From: Perlucidibaca wandonensis
Lineage (GTDB): Bacteria > Pseudomonadota > Gammaproteobacteria > Pseudomonadales > Moraxellaceae
Assembly (NCBI RefSeq): GCF_042677145.1
Contig: NZ_JBHTIT010000001.1
Span: 1,488,001-1,552,000 of the forward strand
Direction of reading: 5' to 3'
DNA length: 64,000 nucleotides
Part shown: positions 15,694 to 23,961 of the stretch, piece after piece
Numbering within the stretch: position 1 is the stretch's first letter
Layout: every line of letters starts with the position of its first letter
Notes under the pieces: generated by a model
The model's database searches: none
What the model was told of the DNA's origin: nothing
What the model saw: the letters and a program-made list of their open reading frames with translations, nothing else
Program-made: the position numbers and the translations under genes

Positions 15694-16821
15694 CTAAGGC
15701 CGATGTGGGCGCATCAAATAATCGCTGGATTGCATTTCCTGCAATCGACTTTGGGTTCGCTCAAACTCAAAGCTCAAGCGCCCGCCTGAGTATAGCGACA
15801 AAATAGGCCGCTCAGCGGATGCCACCAAATTAACGCAGCGATCATAAAGCTCATCGATCAAATTGATAAAGCGCCTTGCTGCATCGTCGTTATCTATACC
15901 CAGCTCAGGAATACCAACCAGCACTACTGAGTGGTAAACACGTGCCAGCTCAATATAGTCATGAGCGCTTCTAGGCTCTTCGCAGAGCTCCGTAAAGCTA
16001 ACCCAGAGCACATCATCACTGCGACAAAGAACCTCGACCGTCCTATCATTAATATTAAGTGGCGAGTTCTGCACACTCTGTCCGAGCGTTAGCTCTCTAA
16101 AACGCGCCTGCAAAGCTTGTGCAGCTGCATCATCCACTGGCGTGTAGTAGAGCGCCGCCTGCGTTAATACGCGCAGTCGATAATCAATGCCGGCATCCAC
16201 ATTGAGCACTCGGCAATGCGCTTGCACTAGCGCGATGGCAGGAAGGAAGCGCTGGCGCTGCAAGCCGTTTTCATACAAACGCTCAGGCACGATATTTGAT
16301 GTGGCCACAAGGGTCACACCGCGCACAAACAAGCGCTCGAACAATCCACCCAAAATCATCGCATCGGCAATGTCAGTAACAAAAAACTCATCGAAGCAAA
16401 TAACAACAGCCTCATTATGCAAGGTGTCGGCGACGTGCGAGAGTGGGTCTTTTGTGCCCTGCAACTCTTTCAGCTGAAGATGAACTCGCTGCATAAAGCG
16501 ATGAAAATGCACGCGTAACTTGCGCCGAAATGGCACTGACTCAAAAAATAAATCCATCAACCAAGTCTTACCACGGCCTACTCCACCCCATAAATACAGA
16601 CCTTGGGCTGGCAACTTTTGACGCCTAATTTCTCGTATCCGCGCAGGGCCTCGCACGCGCTGAGCACGCTCAAAGCGCGCAAGAAGCTCATCAAATACTT
16701 GCTGCAAGCCCTCTACCGCTTCTCTTTGCGCAGGATCAGCGGTGTAGCCCTCTTGTGCGATGAGCAGCTCATAGCTTGGCAATGGCCCAAGAGGGCTACT
16801 TTTGTTTTGCACATCAGCCAT
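15694..16821 (-). CDS. zapE: ZapE, AFG1-like ATPase associated with cell division
   Basis: AFG1/ZapE family P-loop ATPase that in E. coli reaches the Z-ring late in division. 375 residues. Walker A GGVGRGKT at 79-86, then HFHRFM, Walker B VICFDEFFV, and sensor-like LVATSN. The ATG at 16821 is preceded by AGGAGAAGG and overlaps the upstream hydrolase stop by eight bases; an earlier ATG at 16848 has no ribosome-binding site. Last gene before the rplM operon. Confidence 0.95.
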   Translation of the reverse strand: MADVQNKSSPLGPLPSYELLIAQEGYTADPAQREAVEGLQQVFDELLARFERAQRVRGPARIREIRRQKLPAQGLYLWGGVGRGKTWLMDLFFESVPFRRKLRVHFHRFMQRVHLQLKELQGTKDPLSHVADTLHNEAVVICFDEFFVTDIADAMILGGLFERLFVRGVTLVATSNIVPERLYENGLQRQRFLPAIALVQAHCRVLNVDAGIDYRLRVLTQAALYYTPVDDAAAQALQARFRELTLGQSVQNSPLNINDRTVEVLCRSDDVLWVSFTELCEEPRSAHDYIELARVYHSVVLVGIPELGIDNDDAARRFINLIDELYDRCVNLVASAERPILSLYSGGRLSFEFERTQSRLQEMQSSDYLMRPHRP

Positions 16822-17500
16822 TGCGGCCTTCTCCTGCTTCAATGCCATGACGAACCCAATCGCGTAAATCGGTCAAGCGACCATGGAAAAAATGACTGGC
16901 GCCCGTCATCACACGCTCCTCTATTTCAGCATTTTGCGTTTCCAGCCAGTCACTAATGGCCTGCGGATCGACAACCTCATCCTCATTGCCATAAATCACT
17001 CGCGTGCCTTTTGGCAACTGGAAACCGACCATCGGAAACCGCGTCACAGGCGGCGCAATCAGCATCAGCGAGCGCCCCTGCAAAGATGCTTGAGTTGCCT
17101 TAGCCCAAACTGTAGCAGCCACAAAAGCACCAAAAGAGAAGCCAATGAGGGTGAGCTCTTCAATACCCAGCGTCGCCTGCGCCCAAGCCAGTACCGCCAG
17201 CACATCATGCTGCTCGCCGGCGCCATGATCGAACTCACCAGCACTTTCGCCTACACCACGAAAGTTGAATCTGAGGCTTGCCATGCTGGCATCGCGACAT
17301 GCTCTATGAGCGGTGAAAATAACTTTATTTTCCATGGTGCCGCCAAATAGCGGGTGCGGATGGCAGAGCACAGCCAAGGATTTTGCTCGGGCATGAGGCG
17401 GCACAGACAAAATGGCCTGTAACGGGCCCATCGGGCCAGGTAGTGTCAGCCGATGGTCACCGACAGCGTACTTAAAGGGGGAGTTTTCGTTACCGGCCAT
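16814..17500 (-). CDS. Alpha/beta hydrolase (COG2945-type)
   Basis: 228 residues with an alpha/beta-hydrolase fold: AVLCHPHPLFGGTMENKV near the start, FNFRGVGES, the nucleophile elbow GFSFGA, an acidic residue in GNEDEVVD, and histidine in GASHFFHG. Family members are small serine esterases of unknown substrate. The frame continues upstream to 17557, but the ATG at 17500 gives the usual length. Translationally coupled to zapE. Confidence 0.85.
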   Translation of the reverse strand: MAGNENSPFKYAVGDHRLTLPGPMGPLQAILSVPPHARAKSLAVLCHPHPLFGGTMENKVIFTAHRACRDASMASLRFNFRGVGESAGEFDHGAGEQHDVLAVLAWAQATLGIEELTLIGFSFGAFVAATVWAKATQASLQGRSLMLIAPPVTRFPMVGFQLPKGTRVIYGNEDEVVDPQAISDWLETQNAEIEERVMTGASHFFHGRLTDLRDWVRHGIEAGEGRNG

Positions 17501-17542
17501 GCCGAAGTCCTCTACGTAGATCTTTCGCAAGTAGCGGCGAGA

Positions 17543-17571
17543 ATGGTATAGATACACACATCGATCGCCAA
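17543..17571 (-). promoter_or_regulatory. Possible promoter of the hydrolase-zapE unit
   Basis: Minus strand TTGGCG (17571-17566), 17 bases, TACCAT (17548-17543). Four of six positions match in each hexamer; placement 40 bases upstream of the start codon is suitable. Confidence 0.4.
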
Positions 17572-17640
17572 CGCTGTTATTTGCATGAATAATACGCGCT
17601 TAGGTGGTAGCTCGGCATTAAGCCGATAGGGAGAGTTCAG

Positions 17641-18093
17641 ATGACGGCGTTGTGGAGCACAGTATTCTTTTTCATTGGCGTTGCAATTGGCGCTTATTAC
17701 ATGAAACGTCGGACTTCCGATCACCGCAGCCACGAGCTAGAGGCTCTGCTCACTGATCTGCAAAGTCGCCACGAAAATTATCAAAATGATGTGCGCAGCC
17801 ACTTCGAGCACTCGGCACAGCTAGTGAACGAGATGACACAGCGCTATCGTGAGATTCATGAGCACCTACGCACGGGGGCACAAGTACTGTGCAATGACCC
17901 TAAGCGCGCTCGTGAAGACAACCCCGCCAACCAGTTTGTTGGTCTGTCTGGCCCCGCTCCTGAGCCACAAGAGCCGAACCCTTACGCGGGCATTGAGTCG
18001 GGCGACTTTTCGTATTATGAGCCGCCACGCGACTACGCCACTAAGGATCCGCTCGATAAGGGCATGCTCGATGAGCGTTATGGATTTAAATAA
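17641..18093 (+). CDS. zapG: ZapG (YhcB), division/envelope-associated membrane protein (DUF1043)
   Basis: 150 residues: N-terminal membrane helix (about 4-20, LWSTVFFFIGVAIGAYY), a coiled-coil part (about 28-80, ELEALLTDLQSRHENYQ), and a disordered tail with the family's PRDYA and KGMLDERYGF ending. E. coli YhcB interacts with divisome and elongasome proteins. GGGAGAG five bases before the ATG. Divergent from the hydrolase-zapE unit. Confidence 0.9.
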   Translation: MTALWSTVFFFIGVAIGAYYMKRRTSDHRSHELEALLTDLQSRHENYQNDVRSHFEHSAQLVNEMTQRYREIHEHLRTGAQVLCNDPKRAREDNPANQFVGLSGPAPEPQEPNPYAGIESGDFSYYEPPRDYATKDPLDKGMLDERYGFK

Positions 18094-18124
18094 GTCTTGT
18101 TGAAAAATACGGCGCGCGCCTGCA

Positions 18125-18156
18125 AGTCGGCCTCAGACGATTGGACGAGTGCCGAC
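18125..18156 (+). terminator. Possible terminator after zapG
   Basis: GTCGGC (near 18126) pairs with GCCGAC (18151-18156) around a 19-base loop, followed by CTTACTTTT. Stem is short and the loop long, so this is a weak candidate separating zapG from acnB. Confidence 0.35.
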
Positions 18157-18180
18157 CTTACTTTTCGTGCGTCTATAGAT

Positions 18181-18186
18181 TATAAT
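18181..18186 (+). promoter_or_regulatory. -10 element of an acnB promoter
   Basis: A perfect TATAAT at 18181-18186, 100 bases before the acnB start. The -35 region at the usual distance (TTACTT) is poor, so the promoter may depend on an activator. A start near 18193 would place the whole hairpin at 18203-18256 in the leader. Confidence 0.5.
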
Positions 18187-18202
18187 TTTCAACCGAATTC
18201 AC

Positions 18203-18260
18203 ACTAAACCATCGTGTGCATTGGCCTCAGTGGGCCGATTATCGTGGTGGTTTAGTTTTT
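18203..18260 (+). promoter_or_regulatory. Structured leader element of acnB (attenuator-like)
   Basis: ACTAAACCA (18203-18211) pairs perfectly with TGGTTTAGT (18248-18256), followed directly by TTTT. Inside, TTGGCC (18221-18226) pairs with GGCCGA (18233-18238, one G-U) around the six-base loop TCAGTG, separated from the outer stem by an internal loop. The form resembles a terminator or attenuator between the promoter and the acnB ribosome-binding site. Confidence 0.5.
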
Positions 18261-18285
18261 ACCGCCCCCTCCAGAGGACTCCACT

Positions 18286-20895
18286 GTGCTCGAAGCCTAT
18301 CGTCAGCATGTTGCCGAACGCGCCGCCCTCGGCGTACCCCCAAAACCACTAGATGAAGCACAAGTCGCCTCCGTAGTCGAACTCTTAAAAAACCCACCTA
18401 AGGGCGAAGAAGACTTCTTAGTAGACCTGCTTGAAAACCGAGTTCCGCCTGGTGTTGACCCCGCTGCCTATGTGAAAGCTGGCTACTTAGCCGCTATCGC
18501 TACTGGCAAAGCTGACTCAGCTCTTATCAGCAAGCAACGCGCTGTGTATCTGCTTGGCACAATGCTTGGTGGTTACAACGTGGCCCCGCTAGTTACTTTG
18601 CTAGATGATGCAAATCTAGCAGCCGAAGCCGCCATTGCGCTGAAAAAGACATTACTCGTATTTGATGCTTTCCACGATGTTGAAGAGAAAGCTAAGGGTG
18701 GTAATGCCCACGCTAAAGGCGTCATGCAGTCATGGGCCGATGGCGAATGGTTCACCAACCGTCCAGACGTTGCGCAAAAAATCACCGTCACCGTGTTCAA
18801 AGTGACCGGCGAAACCAACACCGATGACCTGTCGCCTGCGCAAGATGCGTGGAGCCGCCCAGACATCCCGCTACACGCCAACGCCATGCTGAAAAACGCG
18901 CGCGATGGTATTACGCCTGACAAGCCCGGCGAAATTGGTTCGATCAAACAGATCGAAGCACTGAAAGCTAAAGGCCACACAGTTGCCTATGTTGGTGATG
19001 TAGTTGGTACAGGCTCAAGCCGTAAATCAGCTACCAACTCGGTGCTCTGGTTCACTGGCGATGACTTGCCGCACATCCCTAACAAGCGCGATGGCGGCGT
19101 TTGTATCGGCAACAAAATCGCTCCTATCTTCTTCAACACCATGGAAGATGCTGGTGCGCTGCCATTTGAGTGCGACGTTAACTCGCTCCACATGGGCGAT
19201 GTCATCGACATCTACCCATTCGAAGGCAAAATCTGCAAGCACGGCACCGATGAAGTCATCGTCAATTTCGAGCTAAAATCACAGGTATTGCTAGACGAAG
19301 TACGTGCCGGTGGCCGTATCAACTTGATCATCGGCCGTGGCTTGACCAACCGAGCTCGTGAAGCTTTAGGTCTTAGTGCATCGACTCTATTCCGCCAGCC
19401 ACACTTGCCAACAGACACCAAAAAAGGTTTCACGCTGGCACAGAAAATGGTCGGTCGCGCTTGCAACCTGCCAGAAGGCTTAGGCGTTCGCCCAGGCACG
19501 TACTGCGAACCGAAAATGACCACCGTGGGCTCGCAAGATACCACTGGCCCAATGACACGCGACGAGCTGAAAGATTTGGCTTGCTTGGGTTTCTCGGCTG
19601 ACTTGGTTATGCAATCGTTCTGCCACACCGCCGCCTATCCAAAACCTGTTGACGTTGGCACGCACCACACACTGCCAGACTTCATCATGAACCGTGGCGG
19701 TGTTTCGCTGCGTCCAGGCGACGGCATCATCCACTCTTGGCTCAACCGCATGTTGCTGCCCGACACTGTCGGCACCGGCGGCGACTCGCACACTCGCTTC
19801 CCACTGGGCATTTCCTTCCCAGCTGGTTCTGGCTTGGTGGCCTTCGCAGCCGCTACTGGCGTGATGCCATTAGACATGCCTGAATCAGTGCTAGTGCGCT
19901 TCAAAGGCAAAATGCAGCCAGGCATCACGCTACGTGACTTGGTGCACGCGATTCCTTACTACGGCATCCAAAAAGGCCTGCTCACTGTTGAGAAGAAAGG
20001 CAAAATCAACGCCTTCAACGGTCGCATTCTGGAAATTGAAGGCCTTGAGCACCTAACTGCCGAGCAAGCCTTTGAATTGTCAGATGCTTCTGCTGAGCGT
20101 TCAGCTGCGGGTTGCACGATCACCTTGTCGGAAGCCAGCGTGAAAGAGTACCTGACCTCCAACATCACCATGCTGAAATGGATGATTTCCAATGGCTATG
20201 GCGATGCTCGCACCATCGCGCGCCGCATTGGCAATATGGAAAAATGGCTGGCCAACCCAAGCCTGCTACGCGCTGATAAAGACGCTGAGTACGCCGAAAT
20301 CATCGAAATCGATCTGGCCGATGTAAAAGAGCCTGTGCTCTGCTGCCCGAACGATCCAGATGACGCCAAGCTGCTATCCGATGTTGCTGGCACTAAGATC
20401 GATGAAGTCTTCATTGGCTCATGCATGACCAACATTGGTCACTTCCGCGCTGCTGGTAAGCTGCTCGACAAAGTGCCTGGTGGATCGCTGACCACGAAAT
20501 TGTGGATCGCCCCGCCGACCAAAATGGATCAGCATCAGCTCATGGAAGAAGGCTACTACAACATCTATGGCCGTGCTGGTGCTCGTACTGAGATGCCTGG
20601 CTGCTCGCTGTGCATGGGCAACCAAGCTCGCGTCGCACCCAACAGCACTTGCGTATCGACATCGACGCGTAACTTCCCCAACCGTTTAGGCCAAGGTGCC
20701 GATGTCTACTTGGCCTCAGCCGAGCTAGCGTCAGTTGCCGCTGTTATTGGCAAGCTACCCACCGTGGCTGAGTACATGGAGTACGCTAAGCAAATCGAAT
20801 CAATGTCAGGCGAGATTTATCAATACCTGAACTTTGACAAGATGGAGGAGTACACAACTCCAGCGGGTAAAATTGATATCGCTCAGCTGACATAA
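18286..20895 (+). CDS. acnB: AcnB, bifunctional aconitate hydratase / 2-methylisocitrate dehydratase
   Basis: TCA-cycle [4Fe-4S] enzyme converting citrate to isocitrate; apo-AcnB binds RNA in E. coli. 869 residues (E. coli 865). The AcnB domain order is present: HEAT-like N-terminal domain (LEAYRQHVAERAALG to about 160), the swivel domain (TNTDDLSPAQDAWSRPDIP, GSSRKSATNS), then the catalytic part with GGDSHTRFP and cluster cysteines in GSCMTNIG and PGCSLCMGNQ. Start is GTG with AGAGGA upstream. Followed by a strong terminator. Confidence 0.98.
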   Translation: MLEAYRQHVAERAALGVPPKPLDEAQVASVVELLKNPPKGEEDFLVDLLENRVPPGVDPAAYVKAGYLAAIATGKADSALISKQRAVYLLGTMLGGYNVAPLVTLLDDANLAAEAAIALKKTLLVFDAFHDVEEKAKGGNAHAKGVMQSWADGEWFTNRPDVAQKITVTVFKVTGETNTDDLSPAQDAWSRPDIPLHANAMLKNARDGITPDKPGEIGSIKQIEALKAKGHTVAYVGDVVGTGSSRKSATNSVLWFTGDDLPHIPNKRDGGVCIGNKIAPIFFNTMEDAGALPFECDVNSLHMGDVIDIYPFEGKICKHGTDEVIVNFELKSQVLLDEVRAGGRINLIIGRGLTNRAREALGLSASTLFRQPHLPTDTKKGFTLAQKMVGRACNLPEGLGVRPGTYCEPKMTTVGSQDTTGPMTRDELKDLACLGFSADLVMQSFCHTAAYPKPVDVGTHHTLPDFIMNRGGVSLRPGDGIIHSWLNRMLLPDTVGTGGDSHTRFPLGISFPAGSGLVAFAAATGVMPLDMPESVLVRFKGKMQPGITLRDLVHAIPYYGIQKGLLTVEKKGKINAFNGRILEIEGLEHLTAEQAFELSDASAERSAAGCTITLSEASVKEYLTSNITMLKWMISNGYGDARTIARRIGNMEKWLANPSLLRADKDAEYAEIIEIDLADVKEPVLCCPNDPDDAKLLSDVAGTKIDEVFIGSCMTNIGHFRAAGKLLDKVPGGSLTTKLWIAPPTKMDQHQLMEEGYYNIYGRAGARTEMPGCSLCMGNQARVAPNSTCVSTSTRNFPNRLGQGADVYLASAELASVAAVIGKLPTVAEYMEYAKQIESMSGEIYQYLNFDKMEEYTTPAGKIDIAQLT

Positions 20896-20912
20896 TAGCC
20901 GCAGTGATACAC

Positions 20913-20943
20913 AAAAAAGCCCAGCTATATGCTGGGCTTTTTT
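20913..20943 (+). terminator. Terminator of acnB
   Basis: AAAAAAGCCCAGC (20913-20925) pairs perfectly with GCTGGGCTTTTTT (20931-20943) around TATAT, 18 bases after the stop. Confidence 0.93.
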
Positions 20944-21031
20944 ATACGTAGTTTTGCCCCACGGCGTACTTAGATCAGCTTAGCCTCAAGGCAGGCAGCA
21001 CCCTAATAAGCATAGCCAGCCTGATTTCTGC

Positions 21032-21820
21032 TCAAACCTCGTGCACAAATAGCTCACGCTCAAAGCGTACCTGCGGCCAAAACACGCCATCATCAGCACG
21101 TTCGCCCGCACCCACAACCATGATTGGGAATGAGGCATCACCTAGGCTCAATAGCTTGCGCACACGCACTTCATCAAAACCTTCCATCATGCAGGTGTCG
21201 TAACCATGAGCACGAAACGCCAGCACTAAGTTTTCGCAAGCCAATGCTGTGCTTTTTGCTGCCCACAAATCGACTTCTGATTTGGTATAAGGGCCACGCG
21301 GCACTGCCGCAACCAAGCCGCCCACTGAAAACGCGGCCTTTTTCACCATAGCAAAGCTGTTAAGCGGGCCTGGCGCGTAGTTATACGGAATGAGCTGATA
21401 ATAACGCTGCACTAATTTTGGCACATCGGGCATAGGCCACTCACGCAGCATTTTGCGTGAAAACTCATCAATCCTATCGGTACGAGCAACACAAACAATT
21501 AGCTCTGCTGCAGTTTTAGCGGCTAGCTGACTCATGCAAGCTTTCACTAGTTTGGCTTTTTTATCCTTCGAGCGAACAATGAAAAACTCCCACGGCTGCA
21601 GGCCTGATGAGCAAGGTGCCAGCAACGCCATATCCAAACAATCATCCATGACCGCTTGCGGAATCGGCTTATTGGTGAACTTACGCACCGAGCGGCGGCT
21701 AATCACTACTTGGCGAAATGACTCTAAATCTATGCCGGTAGGCGCAGGCTCGTAGTAGCGCGATTTACCATCGGCGGTGACAACGACAGGCTTAGATTTT
21801 GTTGCTGACTTAGCGGACAT
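21032..21820 (-). CDS. Nitroreductase-family flavoprotein
   Basis: 262 residues, FMN-dependent nitroreductase fold: VISRRSVRKFTNKPIP (FMN phosphate region) at about 42-57, LAPCSSGLQPWEFF, and ALACENLVLAFRAHGYDTC with GFDEVRVRKLL near the C-terminus. Members reduce nitro groups, quinones or enones with NAD(P)H; the substrate here is unknown. The middle section (about residues 125-185) is longer than in NfsB types. ATG at 21820 has AAAGAGAT four bases upstream. Divergent from the monooxygenase, 142 bases apart, so the two may share control. Confidence 0.88.
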   Translation of the reverse strand: MSAKSATKSKPVVVTADGKSRYYEPAPTGIDLESFRQVVISRRSVRKFTNKPIPQAVMDDCLDMALLAPCSSGLQPWEFFIVRSKDKKAKLVKACMSQLAAKTAAELIVCVARTDRIDEFSRKMLREWPMPDVPKLVQRYYQLIPYNYAPGPLNSFAMVKKAAFSVGGLVAAVPRGPYTKSEVDLWAAKSTALACENLVLAFRAHGYDTCMMEGFDEVRVRKLLSLGDASFPIMVVGAGERADDGVFWPQVRFERELFVHEV

Positions 21821-21962
21821 AATTATCTCTTTCATATTAAAGTGTTGGAAAGCTAGCCAAGCCTATTGTTACTGTCAAACTAGAAGAACAAATGGCGTGA
21901 CATTTTATGGCCACATGCTAACCTTACATTTGTCGGATTACTAACCTTGAGGCGTCTTATCT

Positions 21963-23423
21963 ATGACCACCCCACATCACGATATCATTGTCGTTGGCAG
22001 CGGATTTTCAGGCCTAGGCATGGGCATTTTTCTGAAAAAATCCGGCCGTAACGATTTTCTCATTTTAGAAAAATCGACCGACTTTGGCGGCACTTGGCTC
22101 GACAATGATTATCCGGGCGCCGCCTGCGATGTGCCATCACATATGTATTCGTACTCATTCGATCAAAACCCCGATTGGTCACGTTTCTACTCAGGCCAAG
22201 CCGAAATTTTGGCTTATATGAAAAAGTGCGCGAGCAAATATGATCTCTACTCGCACTTTCGCGGCAATAGCGAGCTGATTGAAGCGCGCTGGAGCGATGC
22301 TGATAAGCGCTGGCAACTCAAAACAGGGGATGGCAAGGCATATACCGCGCGCGTGGTGATCTCCGGCATTGGTGGTTTAAGCCGCCCTGCACTGCCCAAC
22401 GTAAAGGGCCTCGATAATTTCAAAGGCACAATGTTCCACTCCGCACGCTGGAATCACGACTACGACCTCACAGGCAAGCGCGTTGCGGTTATTGGCACTG
22501 GCGCCAGCGCCATCCAGTTTGTGCCGCAAATCGCACCTAAAGTGGATGAGCTAGTGCTGTTTCAGCGCACACCACCTTGGTTGGTGCCAAAACCCGATGG
22601 CGTCATTAATGCCGGCGTGAAAAAACTATTCAACTTCTTACCGGCGTCACAAAATTTAGTGCGTGCTGGGATTTACTGGCAGGCCGAAGCATTCGCTCTA
22701 GGTTTTGTGCATCCAAAACTCATGGTGGCGATTGAGAAATTAGCGCGTTGGCATCTGAAAAGACAGATCAAAGACCCTGAATTGCGCGAAAAACTAACAC
22801 CCAACTACACCATTGGTTGCAAGCGCGTGCTGTTTTCAAATAACTACTACCCAGCTCTGGCTCGCGATAACGTCAAGGTCATCGCCGCTGGCGTCAAAGA
22901 AGTGCGCGCCAACAGTGTTATCGATTCCAATGGCCAGGAACACCAAGTCGATGCCATTATTTGCGGCACCGGCTTTGATACCAAGGACCCATTAGGTCCG
23001 CTGCATTTGTATGGCCGCGATGGTATTGAAACGCGCTCCAAAGAAGGCGGCTTAAGTGCTTATTTAGGCACTACACTCAAAGACTTACCAAACTTATTCA
23101 TGTTGCTTGGCCCGAATACTGCGCTCGGCCATAACTCGATTATCTTCATGATTGAGCAGCAAATTCGCTATGCCATAAGCTGTCTAGATGAGATGGACAA
23201 GCGTGGTGCCGCTGAGATATCAGTCAAGCCCGAGGTGCAAGACGCTTATAATGAGCGCATTCAAGCCGAACTACAGAAAATGGTCTGGAGCGAAGGTGGC
23301 TGTAAAAGCTGGTATATCGATGAAGATGGCAAGAACTTCACCATCTGGCCTGGTTTCACCTGGAAATATTGGATGCGCATGCGCAAGCCAAACTTCCGCC
23401 ACTTCCAGTTTAAGAAAGCTTAA
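21963..23423 (+). CDS. Flavin-containing (Baeyer-Villiger-type) monooxygenase
   Basis: 486 residues. FAD-binding GSGFSGLG at 12-19, FGGTWLDNDYPGAACDVPSH at 41-60, the Baeyer-Villiger fingerprint FKGTMFHSARW (153-163, FxGxxxHxxxW) and NADPH-binding GTGASA at 178-183. Such enzymes insert oxygen into ketones or oxidise heteroatoms; substrate not predictable. The next gene on the plus strand is 5 kb away, so it is a single-gene unit ending in a perfect terminator. Confidence 0.93.
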   Translation: MTTPHHDIIVVGSGFSGLGMGIFLKKSGRNDFLILEKSTDFGGTWLDNDYPGAACDVPSHMYSYSFDQNPDWSRFYSGQAEILAYMKKCASKYDLYSHFRGNSELIEARWSDADKRWQLKTGDGKAYTARVVISGIGGLSRPALPNVKGLDNFKGTMFHSARWNHDYDLTGKRVAVIGTGASAIQFVPQIAPKVDELVLFQRTPPWLVPKPDGVINAGVKKLFNFLPASQNLVRAGIYWQAEAFALGFVHPKLMVAIEKLARWHLKRQIKDPELREKLTPNYTIGCKRVLFSNNYYPALARDNVKVIAAGVKEVRANSVIDSNGQEHQVDAIICGTGFDTKDPLGPLHLYGRDGIETRSKEGGLSAYLGTTLKDLPNLFMLLGPNTALGHNSIIFMIEQQIRYAISCLDEMDKRGAAEISVKPEVQDAYNERIQAELQKMVWSEGGCKSWYIDEDGKNFTIWPGFTWKYWMRMRKPNFRHFQFKKA

Positions 23424-23440
23424 ACCGATAACGTTAGATA

Positions 23441-23470
23441 CTAAAAAGCCGCTACTAAGCGGCTTTTTAG
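23441..23470. terminator. Bidirectional terminator between convergent genes
   Basis: CTAAAAAGCCGCT (23441-23453) and AGCGGCTTTTTAG (23458-23470) are perfectly complementary around ACTA; T-runs leave both ways. It serves the monooxygenase and probably the minus-strand gene ending at 23510. Confidence 0.93.
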
Positions 23471-23509
23471 TTAAGGTTTTGCAAGTCACATATCTAGCAA
23501 ACTAAGTGC

Positions 23510-23830
23510 TCAATGGCCGCGTGTAAGCTCGTGAATTTTCGCGATATAGCGCGGCATCATGCCAATGTCTTCGAAAATTTCCTCGCCCTCTTCGACACGA
23601 ATTACTCGTGTGCCCTTTTGGTAAGGCATGCGCGTCTCAAGCTCAAACAAGCCATGATGCAAAACGCTGGCAATAATCTCTTGCTCGCTGAGATTGTAAA
23701 CAGCTGCAAGCGCCTGAATTTTAACGCGATCAGTATCGAATACACTGACCTGCATAGGCACTTTTTGCCGGTGTAATAACTGCCGAGCTTCCCACTCTTG
23801 AATCAGCTCAGCAAAGGCGTTGTGCGACAT
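23510..23830 (-). CDS. Conserved protein of unknown function
   Basis: 106 residues, no membrane segment. Recognisable as the family in pseudomonads that starts FxELIxxWE and ends PYxxGxxVI...EDIG..PRY; it is sometimes labelled a pilus tip component, for which I see no support. Predicted alpha/beta with a ribbon-helix-helix-like stretch (VSVFDTDRVKIQALAAVYNLSEQEI), so a small regulator is conceivable but unproven. GGAGGG six bases before the ATG at 23830 fixes the start; the frame is open 16 codons further upstream. Confidence 0.8.
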   Translation of the reverse strand: MSHNAFAELIQEWEARQLLHRQKVPMQVSVFDTDRVKIQALAAVYNLSEQEIIASVLHHGLFELETRMPYQKGTRVIRVEEGEEIFEDIGMMPRYIAKIHELTRGH

Positions 23831-23961
23831 AATCATCCCTCCGAGGCACTTCAACCCAACTCTAGTCGGATAGACCAACCATACTCCGGAGATGGCTAGA
23901 CAGCACTACCTCTCATCTGCTCAATGCTGCCTTTGGCACCATTGCACATTTACTAGGTCAC

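Noticed and set aside
18203..18260. A genuine iron-responsive element in the acnB leader
   Set aside because: The loop has CAGUG, but the bulged C and the five-pair upper stem required for an IRE are missing; kept only as an attenuator-like candidate.
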